From Oscillatoria princeps RMCB-10 (GTDB taxonomy: Bacteria > Cyanobacteriota > Cyanobacteriia > Cyanobacteriales > Oscillatoriaceae), in the NCBI GenBank assembly GCA_019359235.1, contig JAHHHT010000007.1, forward strand, positions 124,001-188,000: a stretch of DNA of 64,000 nt. The letters run 5' to 3'. A model generated the notes under the pieces. That model did not search any database. It was not told where the DNA came from and was given only the letters and a program-made list of their open reading frames with translations. A program made the translations under genes and the position numbers. Of this stretch, positions 1-10,600 are shown in pieces; within the stretch, counting starts at the first letter, position 1, and each line of letters begins with the position of its first letter.

Positions 1-29
1 TAAGTCCCTAACTCCCTTCCCTAAGATTT

Positions 30-56
30 TGTAGCGTTACGCAAAGCGTAACGCAC
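30..56. terminator. Hairpin downstream of the FHA-CHAT gene
   Basis: A perfect 9-bp stem, GCGTTACGC/GCGTAACGC with an AAA loop, lies at 34-54, just past the stop of the FHA-CHAT gene. There is no U-tract, so it may be a dispersed palindrome as much as a terminator. Confidence 0.4.
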
Positions 57-66
57 CCTACTATTT

Positions 67-3000
67 TTACCACGGACTGCCAATCATCGTAAACCCCGAC
101 CAATAATAGGGATGCTTGAGATTGTGGGAGCCCTCGTTGAGCAATTCTGCCGGCAACGCCACCCCGGCACGACTTTTAGAATTGCGCAACTCACCCCCTT
201 CTATCCACACTTCCCCCCGAATCATCGCCAATTGCGCTTGTCGCAACGCCTCTGCCTTAATTTTAGCATCACTCAGGTGCTGGTAAAACTCCCTCATCAG
301 CGCTAAAGTGCCGGCATCGCTAACGTACCACAAACTGGCGACGGCTGTCTTGACTCCCGCCGCGACTGCGAAACCGGCAAATCCCAATTCCGCTTGCTCA
401 TCGCCGACTGCAGTGCGACAGGCGGAGAGTACCAGCAACTCCACCGGCGGATTGTTCAGGCTTATGTTGCGCAGTTCATCCAGGCGCAACTTATCGTTCC
501 ACAGCTGAATGTAAGAATTGCTGATCTCTCCGGTTTGGAATGAACCATGAGTTGCCAGGTGAATTATCGTATAGGGATAATTAGAGCGTTCTCCGAGCAG
601 GTTGTCTCGCGTGAAGTCATTATTCAAAAAGGCTTTTCCCTGCCATAAATGTCCGGTAATTTCAGACAGTTCCACCGGCACGGCAGGCAAGGGATTTTGG
701 TCGCGAAATTCCGAAGCGCCCATTGCCAGCACTCGCGCCCCCTTGAGGGATTGGTAGCGCGTGTCCATTAAACTGACGCTGGGTATTAAAGCGAGACTGT
801 ACTTTTCGACGAGAAACTGTTTGCCGTCATGCAGCGCCGCCACCGGCAATCCCCGCAACCCCGCATCCATACTGAACAGCAGGGTGTCAATTTTAGCGGC
901 TTGCAATTCTGGCTCGATTGGGGCAATCAGCCACTGATAGAGTTGAGTTGCCGGCTGCAAATAGCTGGTATAATCCCGGTAGCGGGGAGCCGTAATTTTT
1001 TCGCTAAAATTGCTGACCACTTTCAGCAGTTCCTCACGCTTTGCTTCCGGAACAGCCCTGCGTATTGGCCGCCCTTCTGGCGTGAACACTACCAGCTCTA
1101 ATTGGTCGGTAAATGCCGTCACATATATTATAGCAGAGCGGTTGCCGGTTTGGGAAGCAATGGTTGACAGAGCGTCTCGGATGCTTTCTGGAGAGGTCAG
1201 TTGGTTGGAGAGATTTTGCCCGAAGTAATCGGCAAATTCTTTATCCCGGCGTTGCTCTAGCATCGCGATTGCTTCCGGTGCTATCACCGCGAGAGGGCTA
1301 CTGTTCAATACGCTGAGGCTGGCTAAAAGTTCTTGGGAACTGTTGCTAGAGTTGATGTTATAATTGCTCTTGGCGGTGCTGCCGGTTTGGCTGCTGATGA
1401 CGTTGGGGTTAGTGCTGCTGTTAGCAGACACGGATTGAATTAAGGTGTTCGCCAGCACCGGCTTAGTTTCGGTTAAGGAAGGCACCGGCACAGTTTGGGT
1501 TGAGTCAGGCACCGGCACCGGCACCGGCAGTGGGTTAATGCCAGCATTGATATTCACTTCTCCTGTATCTGTGTGAACTGCACCTGTGTTAATTTCTCCG
1601 GTGGCGCTAGTCAGGTTAATATTTCCGCTGCCATTGGTGCCGGTGGAGGTGAGATTGCCTGCAGTAATGCTGCCAACTGCTGTGTTGGTGATGTTGCCGG
1701 CAGTTCCACCAATAGCGCTTGTGGTTTGGTTGCCGGTGGTTATATTGCCACCGGCAATATTGGTGATGTTGCCGGAATTGCCGTTAGTGGCGCTGCTGGT
1801 TAAGTCTCCAGTGGTTATGTTGTTGCCGGCAGTATTGGTGATGTTGCCGGAATTGCCGTTGGTGGCGCTGGTGGTTTGGTTGCCGGTGGTGATGTTGTTG
1901 CCGGCAGTGTTAGTGATGTTGCCGGAATTGCCGTTTGTGGAAGTGGTGGTTTGGTTGCCGGTTGTCACATCAGAACCGGCGGTATTGGTGATGTTGCCGG
2001 AATTGCCGTTGGTGGCGGTGGAGGTTTGGTTGCCGGTGCTGATATCGCCACCGGCTTCTACGCCAATATTACCAGAATCCCCTGATTCCGCACGAGATTG
2101 GATATTAAGTGTCGTGACATTACCACCGGCAGTCACTTGAATATTCCCTGCGCCGGTGCTGCCGATGGAGTCGAGGTTGCCGGTGGCAATGTTATTGCCG
2201 TTGATTGTGATATTCCCTGCGGGACCGTTTCCCGATTGAGTTGTGATAGAATTTGTCGTGACGGTATTGCTGGCACTGGTGACAGAAATGTTCCCACTTT
2301 GGGTTTGCCCGTAGGAGGTGATGCCACCCGTTAGGGTAATTCTGCCCGGGCTGGTGAGGGTGATATCGCCGGCAGTGCCGTTAGTAGAATAGGTGTCTAG
2401 GTTGCCCCCGACTCCAATACTATTTGGGCTGTCGCTGTTGATGGTAATATCGCCGCCGTGCAATAAGCCTTCTGAGCGGATGTTACTGGTGGAAATATGT
2501 CCGGCGGCATTGATGGTGACATTGCCGGCAATTCCTCCGGAAGACATGGTGTTGAGTGAGTCGGTGCTGGTATCTACAATACCGCCGCTGCTTTCTATTG
2601 TGATGTCTCCGCCGGTGCCGGTGCTGCCGGTAATTGCGGTGAATTCCACCTGGGAGTCCGTTGCAGGGTTATAGGATTGCTGAAAACCCGCCATTGACTC
2701 AATGTGCCCTGTCTTAATATCCCCAGAAGCCGTCAGGGAGACTGAACCCGCATTCCCCTGCTCGGAAAAAGATGATAGCGAGCCACCGGCAGTATCAATG
2801 CCACCGGCACTGCTATTGAGGGCGATATTCCCCCCACTGCCGGTGCCATTAGAAAACGACTCGATTCTATATGTCGTCTTAATATCCCCAGAAGCCGTTA
2901 AGGTGACAGAACCCCCATTTCCCTGACTTGAATAAGAGGCTATATGCGAACTAGCAATCCCACCGGCACTGCTATTGAGGGCAATATTTCCCCCACTGCC

Positions 3001-6000
3001 TGAACCTAAAGAATACGACGAGATATTATCTGTCTCAACATCCCCAAAAGCTGTCAGAGTGACTGCACCCCCATTTCCCTGACTTGAATAAGAACTTAGC
3101 CCCTCCGTTCGGGTATTCGCATCAATAGTACCAGCACTGCTCGTCAGGGCGATATCCCCCCCACTACCGATGCCTTCCGAAGACGACAAGATGGTATGTG
3201 CCGTAATATCCCCAAAAGCTGTCAGGGTGACAGAACCCCCATTCCCCTGACTTGAATAAGAATTTAGCCAGCCTAAGATATCAATAGCACCGGCACTGCT
3301 TGTGAGTGCGATATTCCCCCCACTGCCGGTGCCAGACGAATATGACTCGATGGCACCTGTCTTAATATCCCCAGAAGCCGTCAGGGTGACAGAACCCCCA
3401 TTCCCCTGAACTGAAAAAGAGGATAGTTGGCTAAAGCCGTTGGCAATATTAATGGCACCGGCACTGCTATTGAGTGTGATATTCCCCCCACTGCCGGTGC
3501 CATTAGAATACGACTCGATGGCACCTGTCTTAATATCCCCAGAAGCAGTCAGCGTGACTGAACCCCCATTTCCCTGTGCGGCGCTAGAGTTGAGAGCGTT
3601 CGCGCTGGTATCAATGGCACCGCCGGTGCTCTTCAAAGTGATATTCCCAGCATTACCAGATAAGGCGCTAGCAGTGCTGACAGGTTCGACAATCGCGATA
3701 TCCCCGGCGGCGCGTAGTGAAACCTCACCCCCACCTGATGCTACAATCCCGACAGGTAATTCGGTTGCGCCACCCACCGTTACTCCCAGTTCGGGAGAGT
3801 CAAAAAACGCCCCGCCACTTCCTGCAGTTGCCTCTAAATTGTTCAGGCTGATGCGCAGCGGTTCTGCCTGCAACCCAATCCCGCCGTCGCCTAATGTTGA
3901 TGTCTGGAAGAAAGCACGCCCAGCTGTAATTAACGAGTCAGCTGAGCTGCGCAGGATATTCCCGGTAGCGGCATTGACTGTGAGAGCGCCGGTGGTGTTT
4001 ATATTGTTCAGAGTGATATTGCCAACTTCTCCGAGCCGGCCCAATTCTATCGCGATGTTGCCGCTGCCTGCATTTAAATTCGTGCCCGGTGCCATTGTCA
4101 CACTACCCGCGCCCGAGTCGCGATAATTGGGGTTAGCGCTGTTATTGTTCCCTCGCAAGGTAATATTGCCGTTCCCGCCTGAGGTGTCGATGTTGGCGTT
4201 GATGTTAATACTGCGCCCTGCATTGAGTGCTAAATTGGAAACTGAAGAAGTTTTGATGGGTTCACTGACGGTAATATCGTTGTGAGCGTTCAGGGTGACA
4301 TCACCGCTGCGAGTGTTAATTTTGTCCGCATCGGAAGTGACGCTGGCATCTGCGCTAGCACCGATTGGATCGTCAAACCCCCCACCGGCAATCGTGATAT
4401 TCCGCGAACCGCTGAGGTTTCCTGTGGAGATGCTGCCGGCAAAAGCATTTAGGGCGATTTGGCCCGGAGTGCCCTTCTCCGAATAGGAGTCTAGGAATCC
4501 CTCGTTGATGATATCATTCAACTGGCTAGTGACGGTAATATTTCCCCCCCGCAACAAGCCAGAAGAATTCAGGTTGCCTGTGTGGACGATACCACTGGCA
4601 GTCAGGGTGAGTGTGCCCCCATTACCCTGGGTTGAAGAAGAGTCTAGCTTTCCCAGAGTATTCCACTGTCCAAAAGTAGTATCAATGCCACCGGCACTGC
4701 TATTGAGGGAGATACCCCCCCCTGTGCCGGTGCCTGAAGAATACGACCAAATGTTACCTGACTGAATATCTCCAGAAGCTGTCAGGGTGACAGAACCACC
4801 ATTCCCCTGACTTGAATAAGAGTACAGCCAGCCACCGGCAGTATCAATGCCACCGGCACTGCTATTGAGTGCGATATTCCCCCCACTGCCGGTGCCGCCA
4901 GCCCGTGCGCCTGTATCTGGGTCGTAGTCACCTGAAACAGAAGAATCGATACTACCTATCTTAATATCCCCAGAAGCCGTCAGGGTGACAGAACCCCCAT
5001 TCCCCTGACTTGAAGAAGAGTCTAGCGTGCCACCGGCAGTATCAATGCCACCGACACTGCTATTGAGTGCGATATTTCCCCCATTGCCGGTGCCATACGA
5101 CAGCGACGAGATGTAACCTGTCTTAATATCCCCAGAAGCTGTCAGGGTGACAGAACCTCCTTTTCTCGTATCTGAAGAAGAGTTTAGCCCGCCACCGGCA
5201 GTATCAATCCCACCGGCACTGCTATTGAGGGCGATATTCCCCCCACTGCCGGTGCCGCCAGCCCGTGCGCCTGTATCTGGGTCGTAGTCACCTGAAACAG
5301 AAGAATCGATACTACCTATCTTAATATCCCCAGAAGCCGTCAGGGTGACAGAACCCCCATTCCCCTGACTTGAAGAAGAGTCTAGCGTGCCACCGGCAGT
5401 ATCAATGCCACCGGCACTGCTATTGAGGACGATATTCCCCCCACTGCCGGTGCCCCACGAAACCGACGAGATGTCACCTGTCTTGATATCCCCAGAAGCT
5501 GTCAGGGTGACAGAACCCCCATTCCCCTGAAATGAAGAAGAGTCTAGCCTGCCCAAGGCAGTATCAATGCCACCGGCACTGCTATTGAGTGCGATATTCC
5601 CCCCACTGCCGGTGCCGGTGCCAACGTAGATATATGTAGCCGATTCGGAGTACCCTGAAGAAGAGATGATGTTACCTGTCTTAATATCCCCAGCAGCACT
5701 CAGGGTGACAGAACCCCCATCCCTCTCCAAAGAATAAGAAAACAGATTGCCCAGACTTGTATCTACAGCACCGCTGCGGCTTTCTAGGGTTATATTTCCT
5801 CCCGTGCCGGTGCCTCCCTTAGATGAAAACTCCTCGTAGCCATATTCATCCATCCCTAAAGAAATGATTTCCCCAAGCGACCCAGATAAAATCTCACCTG
5901 TTATAATGTTGCGCTCCGCACTCAGGGTGACATTCCCCCCATTCCCATCATAAGAACTGGCGTCTAGAGTACCGGCACTCGTATTAATCCCACCGGCACT

Positions 6001-7029
6001 GCTCACAATCGCAATATTCCCCCCTGTGCCAGTCCCGCCGGCTACCGTCCGCAGGGAACCTGTTATAATATCTGATGTGGCATTCAAGGTAATCGCCCCG
6101 CCATCCCCTGATTCAGAACTCGTGTCAATATTGCCGGCAGCTATCCCCCCTGATGCCGGTATCCTCACCCCAGAACCCGTCAAGGACACTTCCCCTGTTT
6201 CACTCACACTCAGGGCGGAAGCGTGGCCAAAATCTGGTCTGCCGGTGAGCAATTGCGGTAAAGAAAGAGGCTGTAGTACCGCCGGAACCTCCGCCCCTGT
6301 TAGCGCCGCCGGCTCGATGTCCAAACTCAACAAATGCCCCTCTTGAGAAATCCGCACCGCACTGTCACCCGGCACTGCCGCAATGGTAATATTCCCCCCA
6401 GGACTTGTCAGGGTGCCGGTGTTTATCACTGTCCCGCCCAACAGCGTTAGACTGCTCCCAGATGTTAAGCTTAAATTCCCCTCATTGACAATCGCCCCGG
6501 GCTGTGATACCGCGAAATTAAACGCACTGGGCGTCCCAACTAAAATATTGTAATCGTTGCTGCCAACCGCGTTAAACCAGCCCGCACCAAACCCGATGCC
6601 GGTGGCGGTTGTCGCGGTGAAGGATGCCGGCACATTCAAACTGGCATTTGGGCCAAATAGGATGCCGGCGGGGTTCATTAAGAAGAGATTGGAGTTCCCC
6701 CCGCTGACTTGGATTAACCCATTTATATAAGAGGCGTCGCCCCCAACTACCCGCCCCAGAATATTGCGGATATCGGGATTGCTGATAAAGTTGGCCCTCT
6801 CTCCAGAACTCAGGCCAAATTTCTGAAAACTGTGAAAGAGATTCGCGCCATTGCTTGACAGGGAGCCGCCTTGTATGTTAAAAGTATTTCCCTGGGGAGT
6901 GACTGTTGTGCCGGTGCCGTCGGGTGCCGGTGTGACCGGTTGCGAGAGTGCCGGTGTTGCGGAGGCAAGTGAGCCGAAAAAGGGAAGTATTACCAGCAAC
7001 GAACTCAATGAGCCTGCGGCTAATTTCAT
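67..7029 (-). CDS. Secreted FHA-type beta-helix protein with C-terminal CHAT peptidase domain
   Basis: This 2320-residue protein begins with a signal peptide (about residues 1-29, ending ASATPALSQ) and a haemagglutination-activity/two-partner-secretion domain (about 35-170) with the motifs NLFHSFQKF, NPDIRNILG and NPAGILFGPNASL. Residues about 200-1830 are glycine/serine/threonine-rich beta-helix repeats. First come units of about 48 residues built on GGNIALNSSAGGIDT and GGSVTLTASGDIKTG, then units of about 20 residues on SGNITNTAGNNITTGN. A PVPVPVP linker (about 1833) leads to a CHAT domain (about 2000-2320) with the caspase-like dyad His2161 (HLATHG) and Cys2204 (LSACRT). By family knowledge the N-terminal domain directs export through an FhaC/TpsB-type pore, but no such partner is in the window. 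The cysteine-containing C-terminal signature usual in cyanobacterial FHA exoproteins is absent; CHAT takes its place. It is probably a surface or secreted protease-tipped fibre. Substrate unknown. Confidence 0.88.
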   Translation of the reverse strand: MKLAAGSLSSLLVILPFFGSLASATPALSQPVTPAPDGTGTTVTPQGNTFNIQGGSLSSNGANLFHSFQKFGLSSGERANFISNPDIRNILGRVVGGDASYINGLIQVSGGNSNLFLMNPAGILFGPNASLNVPASFTATTATGIGFGAGWFNAVGSNDYNILVGTPSAFNFAVSQPGAIVNEGNLSLTSGSSLTLLGGTVINTGTLTSPGGNITIAAVPGDSAVRISQEGHLLSLDIEPAALTGAEVPAVLQPLSLPQLLTGRPDFGHASALSVSETGEVSLTGSGVRIPASGGIAAGNIDTSSESGDGGAITLNATSDIITGSLRTVAGGTGTGGNIAIVSSAGGINTSAGTLDASSYDGNGGNVTLSAERNIITGEILSGSLGEIISLGMDEYGYEEFSSKGGTGTGGNITLESRSGAVDTSLGNLFSYSLERDGGSVTLSAAGDIKTGNIISSSGYSESATYIYVGTGTGSGGNIALNSSAGGIDTALGRLDSSSFQGNGGSVTLTASGDIKTGDISSVSWGTGSGGNIVLNSSAGGIDTAGGTLDSSSSQGNGGSVTLTASGDIKIGSIDSSVSGDYDPDTGARAGGTGSGGNIALNSSAGGIDTAGGGLNSSSDTRKGGSVTLTASGDIKTGYISSLSYGTGNGGNIALNSSVGGIDTAGGTLDSSSSQGNGGSVTLTASGDIKIGSIDSSVSGDYDPDTGARAGGTGSGGNIALNSSAGGIDTAGGWLYSYSSQGNGGSVTLTASGDIQSGNIWSYSSGTGTGGGISLNSSAGGIDTTFGQWNTLGKLDSSSTQGNGGTLTLTASGIVHTGNLNSSGLLRGGNITVTSQLNDIINEGFLDSYSEKGTPGQIALNAFAGSISTGNLSGSRNITIAGGGFDDPIGASADASVTSDADKINTRSGDVTLNAHNDITVSEPIKTSSVSNLALNAGRSININANIDTSGGNGNITLRGNNNSANPNYRDSGAGSVTMAPGTNLNAGSGNIAIELGRLGEVGNITLNNINTTGALTVNAATGNILRSSADSLITAGRAFFQTSTLGDGGIGLQAEPLRISLNNLEATAGSGGAFFDSPELGVTVGGATELPVGIVASGGGEVSLRAAGDIAIVEPVSTASALSGNAGNITLKSTGGAIDTSANALNSSAAQGNGGSVTLTASGDIKTGAIESYSNGTGSGGNITLNSSAGAINIANGFSQLSSFSVQGNGGSVTLTASGDIKTGAIESYSSGTGSGGNIALTSSAGAIDILGWLNSYSSQGNGGSVTLTAFGDITAHTILSSSEGIGSGGDIALTSSAGTIDANTRTEGLSSYSSQGNGGAVTLTAFGDVETDNISSYSLGSGSGGNIALNSSAGGIASSHIASYSSQGNGGSVTLTASGDIKTTYRIESFSNGTGSGGNIALNSSAGGIDTAGGSLSSFSEQGNAGSVSLTASGDIKTGHIESMAGFQQSYNPATDSQVEFTAITGSTGTGGDITIESSGGIVDTSTDSLNTMSSGGIAGNVTINAAGHISTSNIRSEGLLHGGDITINSDSPNSIGVGGNLDTYSTNGTAGDITLTSPGRITLTGGITSYGQTQSGNISVTSASNTVTTNSITTQSGNGPAGNITINGNNIATGNLDSIGSTGAGNIQVTAGGNVTTLNIQSRAESGDSGNIGVEAGGDISTGNQTSTATNGNSGNITNTAGSDVTTGNQTTTSTNGNSGNITNTAGNNITTGNQTTSATNGNSGNITNTAGNNITTGDLTSSATNGNSGNITNIAGGNITTGNQTTSAIGGTAGNITNTAVGSITAGNLTSTGTNGSGNINLTSATGEINTGAVHTDTGEVNINAGINPLPVPVPVPDSTQTVPVPSLTETKPVLANTLIQSVSANSSTNPNVISSQTGSTAKSNYNINSSNSSQELLASLSVLNSSPLAVIAPEAIAMLEQRRDKEFADYFGQNLSNQLTSPESIRDALSTIASQTGNRSAIIYVTAFTDQLELVVFTPEGRPIRRAVPEAKREELLKVVSNFSEKITAPRYRDYTSYLQPATQLYQWLIAPIEPELQAAKIDTLLFSMDAGLRGLPVAALHDGKQFLVEKYSLALIPSVSLMDTRYQSLKGARVLAMGASEFRDQNPLPAVPVELSEITGHLWQGKAFLNNDFTRDNLLGERSNYPYTIIHLATHGSFQTGEISNSYIQLWNDKLRLDELRNISLNNPPVELLVLSACRTAVGDEQAELGFAGFAVAAGVKTAVASLWYVSDAGTLALMREFYQHLSDAKIKAEALRQAQLAMIRGEVWIEGGELRNSKSRAGVALPAELLNEGSHNLKHPYYWSGFTMIGSPW
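4871..5412. repeat. Exact 182-bp intragenic duplication, 360-bp period
   Basis: Bases 4871-5052 and 5231-5412 are identical, with an offset of exactly 360 bp. They lie inside the beta-helix part of the FHA-CHAT gene and duplicate the segment containing SGDYDPDTGARAGG. The surrounding repeats of about 150 bp are clearly diverged, so this copy is recent. Confidence 0.9.
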
Positions 7030-7611
7030 AAGGCATATACCCGGATTTGTGGTTTCTATAATCTTTTCTCACTCTACATTAATTTTTCCCAATTGGCAAG
7101 TTCTCCCCCGATTTTTCTCAAAGTCTTTCATTCCGGGGCGTTTCGCCCGCCTCCCGACAAAGAAGCCAGATTTCCGAGAAAAAATTTTGGCTCGCTTACT
7201 GTTGGCAATCTGCAATTTATCAGGCGAGCGATATTAATTGAGAGGGTGAGGGGGAGACATTGATCACCGGCGGCTTCCCGGATGACTTGGCTCGCTTACT
7301 GTTGGCAATCTGCAATTTGCCCTAGCAGGGGGTGCCGTACTCTCGCGCTTCGCACCCTACTTACTGTTGGTAATCTGCAATTTGCGCTGAAATGCTTAGC
7401 ACATAAAGTCGAATTTGTCAAGAAAGTGTGCCGGCTTTTAGATTTCACCCCACATTTGCGAATCCTTCAGGCTTTTTGCCGGTGCCGGCGTGTGCACAAG
7501 GGCGGGGTTCCTCAAATTGTGGCAGCGGAAGCAGATAAGATTGATAAACCGGCCCCCAGTGCCGGTATTCAAGGTAAGATCGCGGTCATTCAGACGTGAC
7601 TGGAATCAGAA
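7030..7611. repeat. Gene-free spacer with three direct repeats
   Basis: I find no convincing gene here. A 32-bp sequence starting TTGGCTCGCTTACTG and ending CTGCAATTT occurs at 7187-7218 and, identically, at 7287-7318. A shortened copy with one mismatch is at 7360-7383. The left part must hold the promoter of the FHA-CHAT gene. Confidence 0.7.
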
Positions 7612-10600
7612 CTACACAATTTTCCCCGCCAAGTTTGCCAGCACTGCTGCCAATTTAGCCGGCTCGACCGGCTTGGGCAAGTGCTTTTGGAAGCCGGCTT
7701 GGATCGCCTTGCGGCGGTCTTCCTCTCGGGCGTAGGCGGTCAGCGCCACAGCCGGAATCTCTCCGCCTCGCGCCGCCGATCGCTCCCTGATGTGGCGGAG
7801 CAGCGAATAGCCGTCCTCTCCAGGCATGCCGATGTCGCTCACCAGCAAGTCAGGCTTCATCACCTCCATCACTTGCAGCGCAACACCGGCATCAGAAGCG
7901 GTTCTCACCGAAGCTCCGTACTGTGCGAGCACGGTGGCGACAAGATCGCAGGTATCGGCATCGTCGTCAACAACGAGCACCCGCAAACCGTCGAGGGGGC
8001 GAGACGGTGAGGGCGTCAAGCAGTGAGTCTCCCTCTGCCCTTTGTCCTCAACCCCTTCTTCTCGGCTGACTTGCAGCAGGGGGAAACGCACCGTAAATCT
8101 TGCCCCCAAACCTTTCCCCTCACTGAACGCCTCAACGGTTCCGCCGTGCAGTTCCACAAGGTAGCGGACGATCGTCAGTCCCAGCCCCAACCCGCCGTGG
8201 CTTCTGGTAATGGAGCCGTCCGCTTGGCGGAAGCCTTCAAAAACGTGGGGGAGAAACTCAGGATCTATGCCAATGCCGGTGTCGCTCACGGTTATCAAAG
8301 CTTGGTTGCCTGCCGGCTCCAGTCGGACTTCCACGCGCCCTGCTTCGGGGGTAAACTTGATGGCATTGGAAAGCAGATTGCCAACAATTTGCTGCAAGCG
8401 GTCCGCATCGCCTCTGATGGTGCCGGCGTCTTCAGCGAATGCGGTTTGAATTTGAATATTCTTCGCCGAAGCTGCCGGCTGGTGCGTCTCAATCGCGTCC
8501 GCGACGATCTGCCCCAGGTTGACCGCCTGAACGCTCAGGCGAACTTTGCCGCGAATGATGCGCGACACGTCGAGGATATCGTCGATCAGTTTCACCTGTT
8601 GCTTGGCGTTGCGCTCGATAGTTTGCAGCGCCTTAGTAATCGTGGCTTGGTTGAGCCTATCGGTGCCCATCAATTGCGCCCAGCCGAGGATGGAATTCAG
8701 CGGCGTGCGCAGTTCGTGGGAAACTATCGCCAGGAACTCATCCTTAATGCGGTTAGCTGTTTCAGCTTGAGTTCGCGCATGAAGCTCGCGCTCAGCTGCA
8801 GCTTCCGCTTCTGCCCGTGCGGCCCGCTCGCGCTCCAGCCACTGGGCTCGCTCTTCTTCGGCCCGCTTTCGGTCGTCAATGTCGGTGCAGGTGCCGAACC
8901 ACTTGACAATTCTGCCATCTTCATCCCGCAATGGCAAGGCCCGACCGAGATGCCAGCGGTAAGTTCCGTCAGACGCCCGCCGGAAGCGGTATTCGATTTG
9001 GAAAGTCTCGCCGGTGCGCACGGCGCGACTCCAGGCGTCGAGACTCCCGAGCCGGTCGTCTGGATGCAGCACCTGCTGCCACTCCCAGCCCTGGCTTTGC
9101 TCCACAGTCATGCCGGTGCAGTCCAGCCAGCGCTGGTTGCAGTAGTCCCAATAGCCGTCCGGTCCTGCCGTCCACACGATCTGGGGAATGTTTTCCGCCA
9201 GGAACCGGTAGTACCGCTCGGAAGCTTCCGCTTCTGCCCGAGCGGCTCGCTGGCGCTCTAACAGCTGCGCTCTTTCTTCTTCTGAGTGCTGCCGGTGAAT
9301 GGCTTCCGCCAGGATGTTGGCAGCGGTTTGCAAGAAGTGAATGTCATCTTGGCTGAAGGTCCGGTGTCGGGTTGCGTGTGCGCCCAGAACCCCCCAAGGC
9401 CGGTTGCCCCCGGAGATAATTACGCTCATCCCGCTAATTGCGCCCCTGTCGCGCAGCAGGGAGGAGGCAGTGAATCGCGTTTCGCTGCCGAGGTCTTCAA
9501 CGACGACCGGCTCAGAGGAAAGCAGGGTGTAGCCCGCCTGCGAGTCGAGTCCGGCGCTTACGGTAGCCTGCCCTGCCAGCCCTTCTGGCCAGCCTGCGCC
9601 CGCCCGCAGCAGCAAGGAGTTCCCGTCGGGAAGCAGCTCTAAAACCTTGCAGCACTCCACTTCCAGGGTTTCGGCGATCTTCCTTGTGGCTTCGCCCATC
9701 AGCGCGTCCAGGTGGGTGCCGGCGAGCGCCTGCTGGCTCAGGTGAGCGAGCGCCTCCTGCTGTCGCGCCCGCCCTCTCAACTCTTCCTCTGCCTGCTTGC
9801 GCTTGGTGATGTCGGCTCGGATTGCTAAATATTGGAAGGGTTTCCCACTTTCATCCAGCAGCGGAACAATGGTCGTGTCCACCCAGTAATACGTTCCGTC
9901 TTTGGCGCGGTTCTTGATTTCTCCTCTCCAAATTTTCCCGCTAGAAATTGTCTCCCAAAGTTGGGTGAAGAATTCCCGGCTGTGATGGCCAGAATTGATG
10001 ACGCGGTGGGTCCTGCCGAGCAGTTCTTCCCGGGCATATTTGGATATCTCGCAAAACTTGTCGTTGACGTAGTTGATCACTCCCCGGCGGTCGGTTCTGG
10101 CCACGATGGCGGACTGGTCTAGGGCAAATTTGATGTCAGACAGCTCTTTGAGCGTTTTTTGCAGTTCCTCCTCCGCCCGCTTTCGCTCTGTGATATCGGC
10201 TCGGATTGCTAAATATTGGAAAGGCTGTCTGTGACTGTCCAGAAACGGAACAATGGTCGTGTCCACCCAGTAATAGGTTCCGTCTTTGGCCCGGTTCTTG
10301 ATTTCTTCTCTCCAAATTTCACCGCTAGAAATTGTCTGCCAAAGATCCCTGAAGAAGTCTTTGGAATGATAGCCTGAATTAATAATGCGATGGGTTTGCC
10401 CGAGCAGTTCTTCCCGGGAATATTTTGATATCTCACAAAACTTATCGTTTACATAGGTAATAACTCCCTTGCGGTCGGTCACGGCCACGATGGCGGACTG
10501 GTCTAAGGCAAATTTAATGTCTGACAGCTCTTTGAGGGTTTTTTGGCGCTCTTCCTCCGCCAGCTCGGAAGTCATGTCGCGCGTCACTTTCGAGAAGCCT

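Noticed and set aside
1586-4126. Long plus-strand ORFs opposite the FHA-CHAT gene
   Set aside because: They are shadow frames of the repetitive minus-strand gene, with low-complexity Pro/Val-rich products.
8023-9642. Plus-strand ORFs opposite the histidine kinase, including one of about 400 residues
   Set aside because: They are antisense to a clearly recognisable multi-domain kinase, with no domain-like content.
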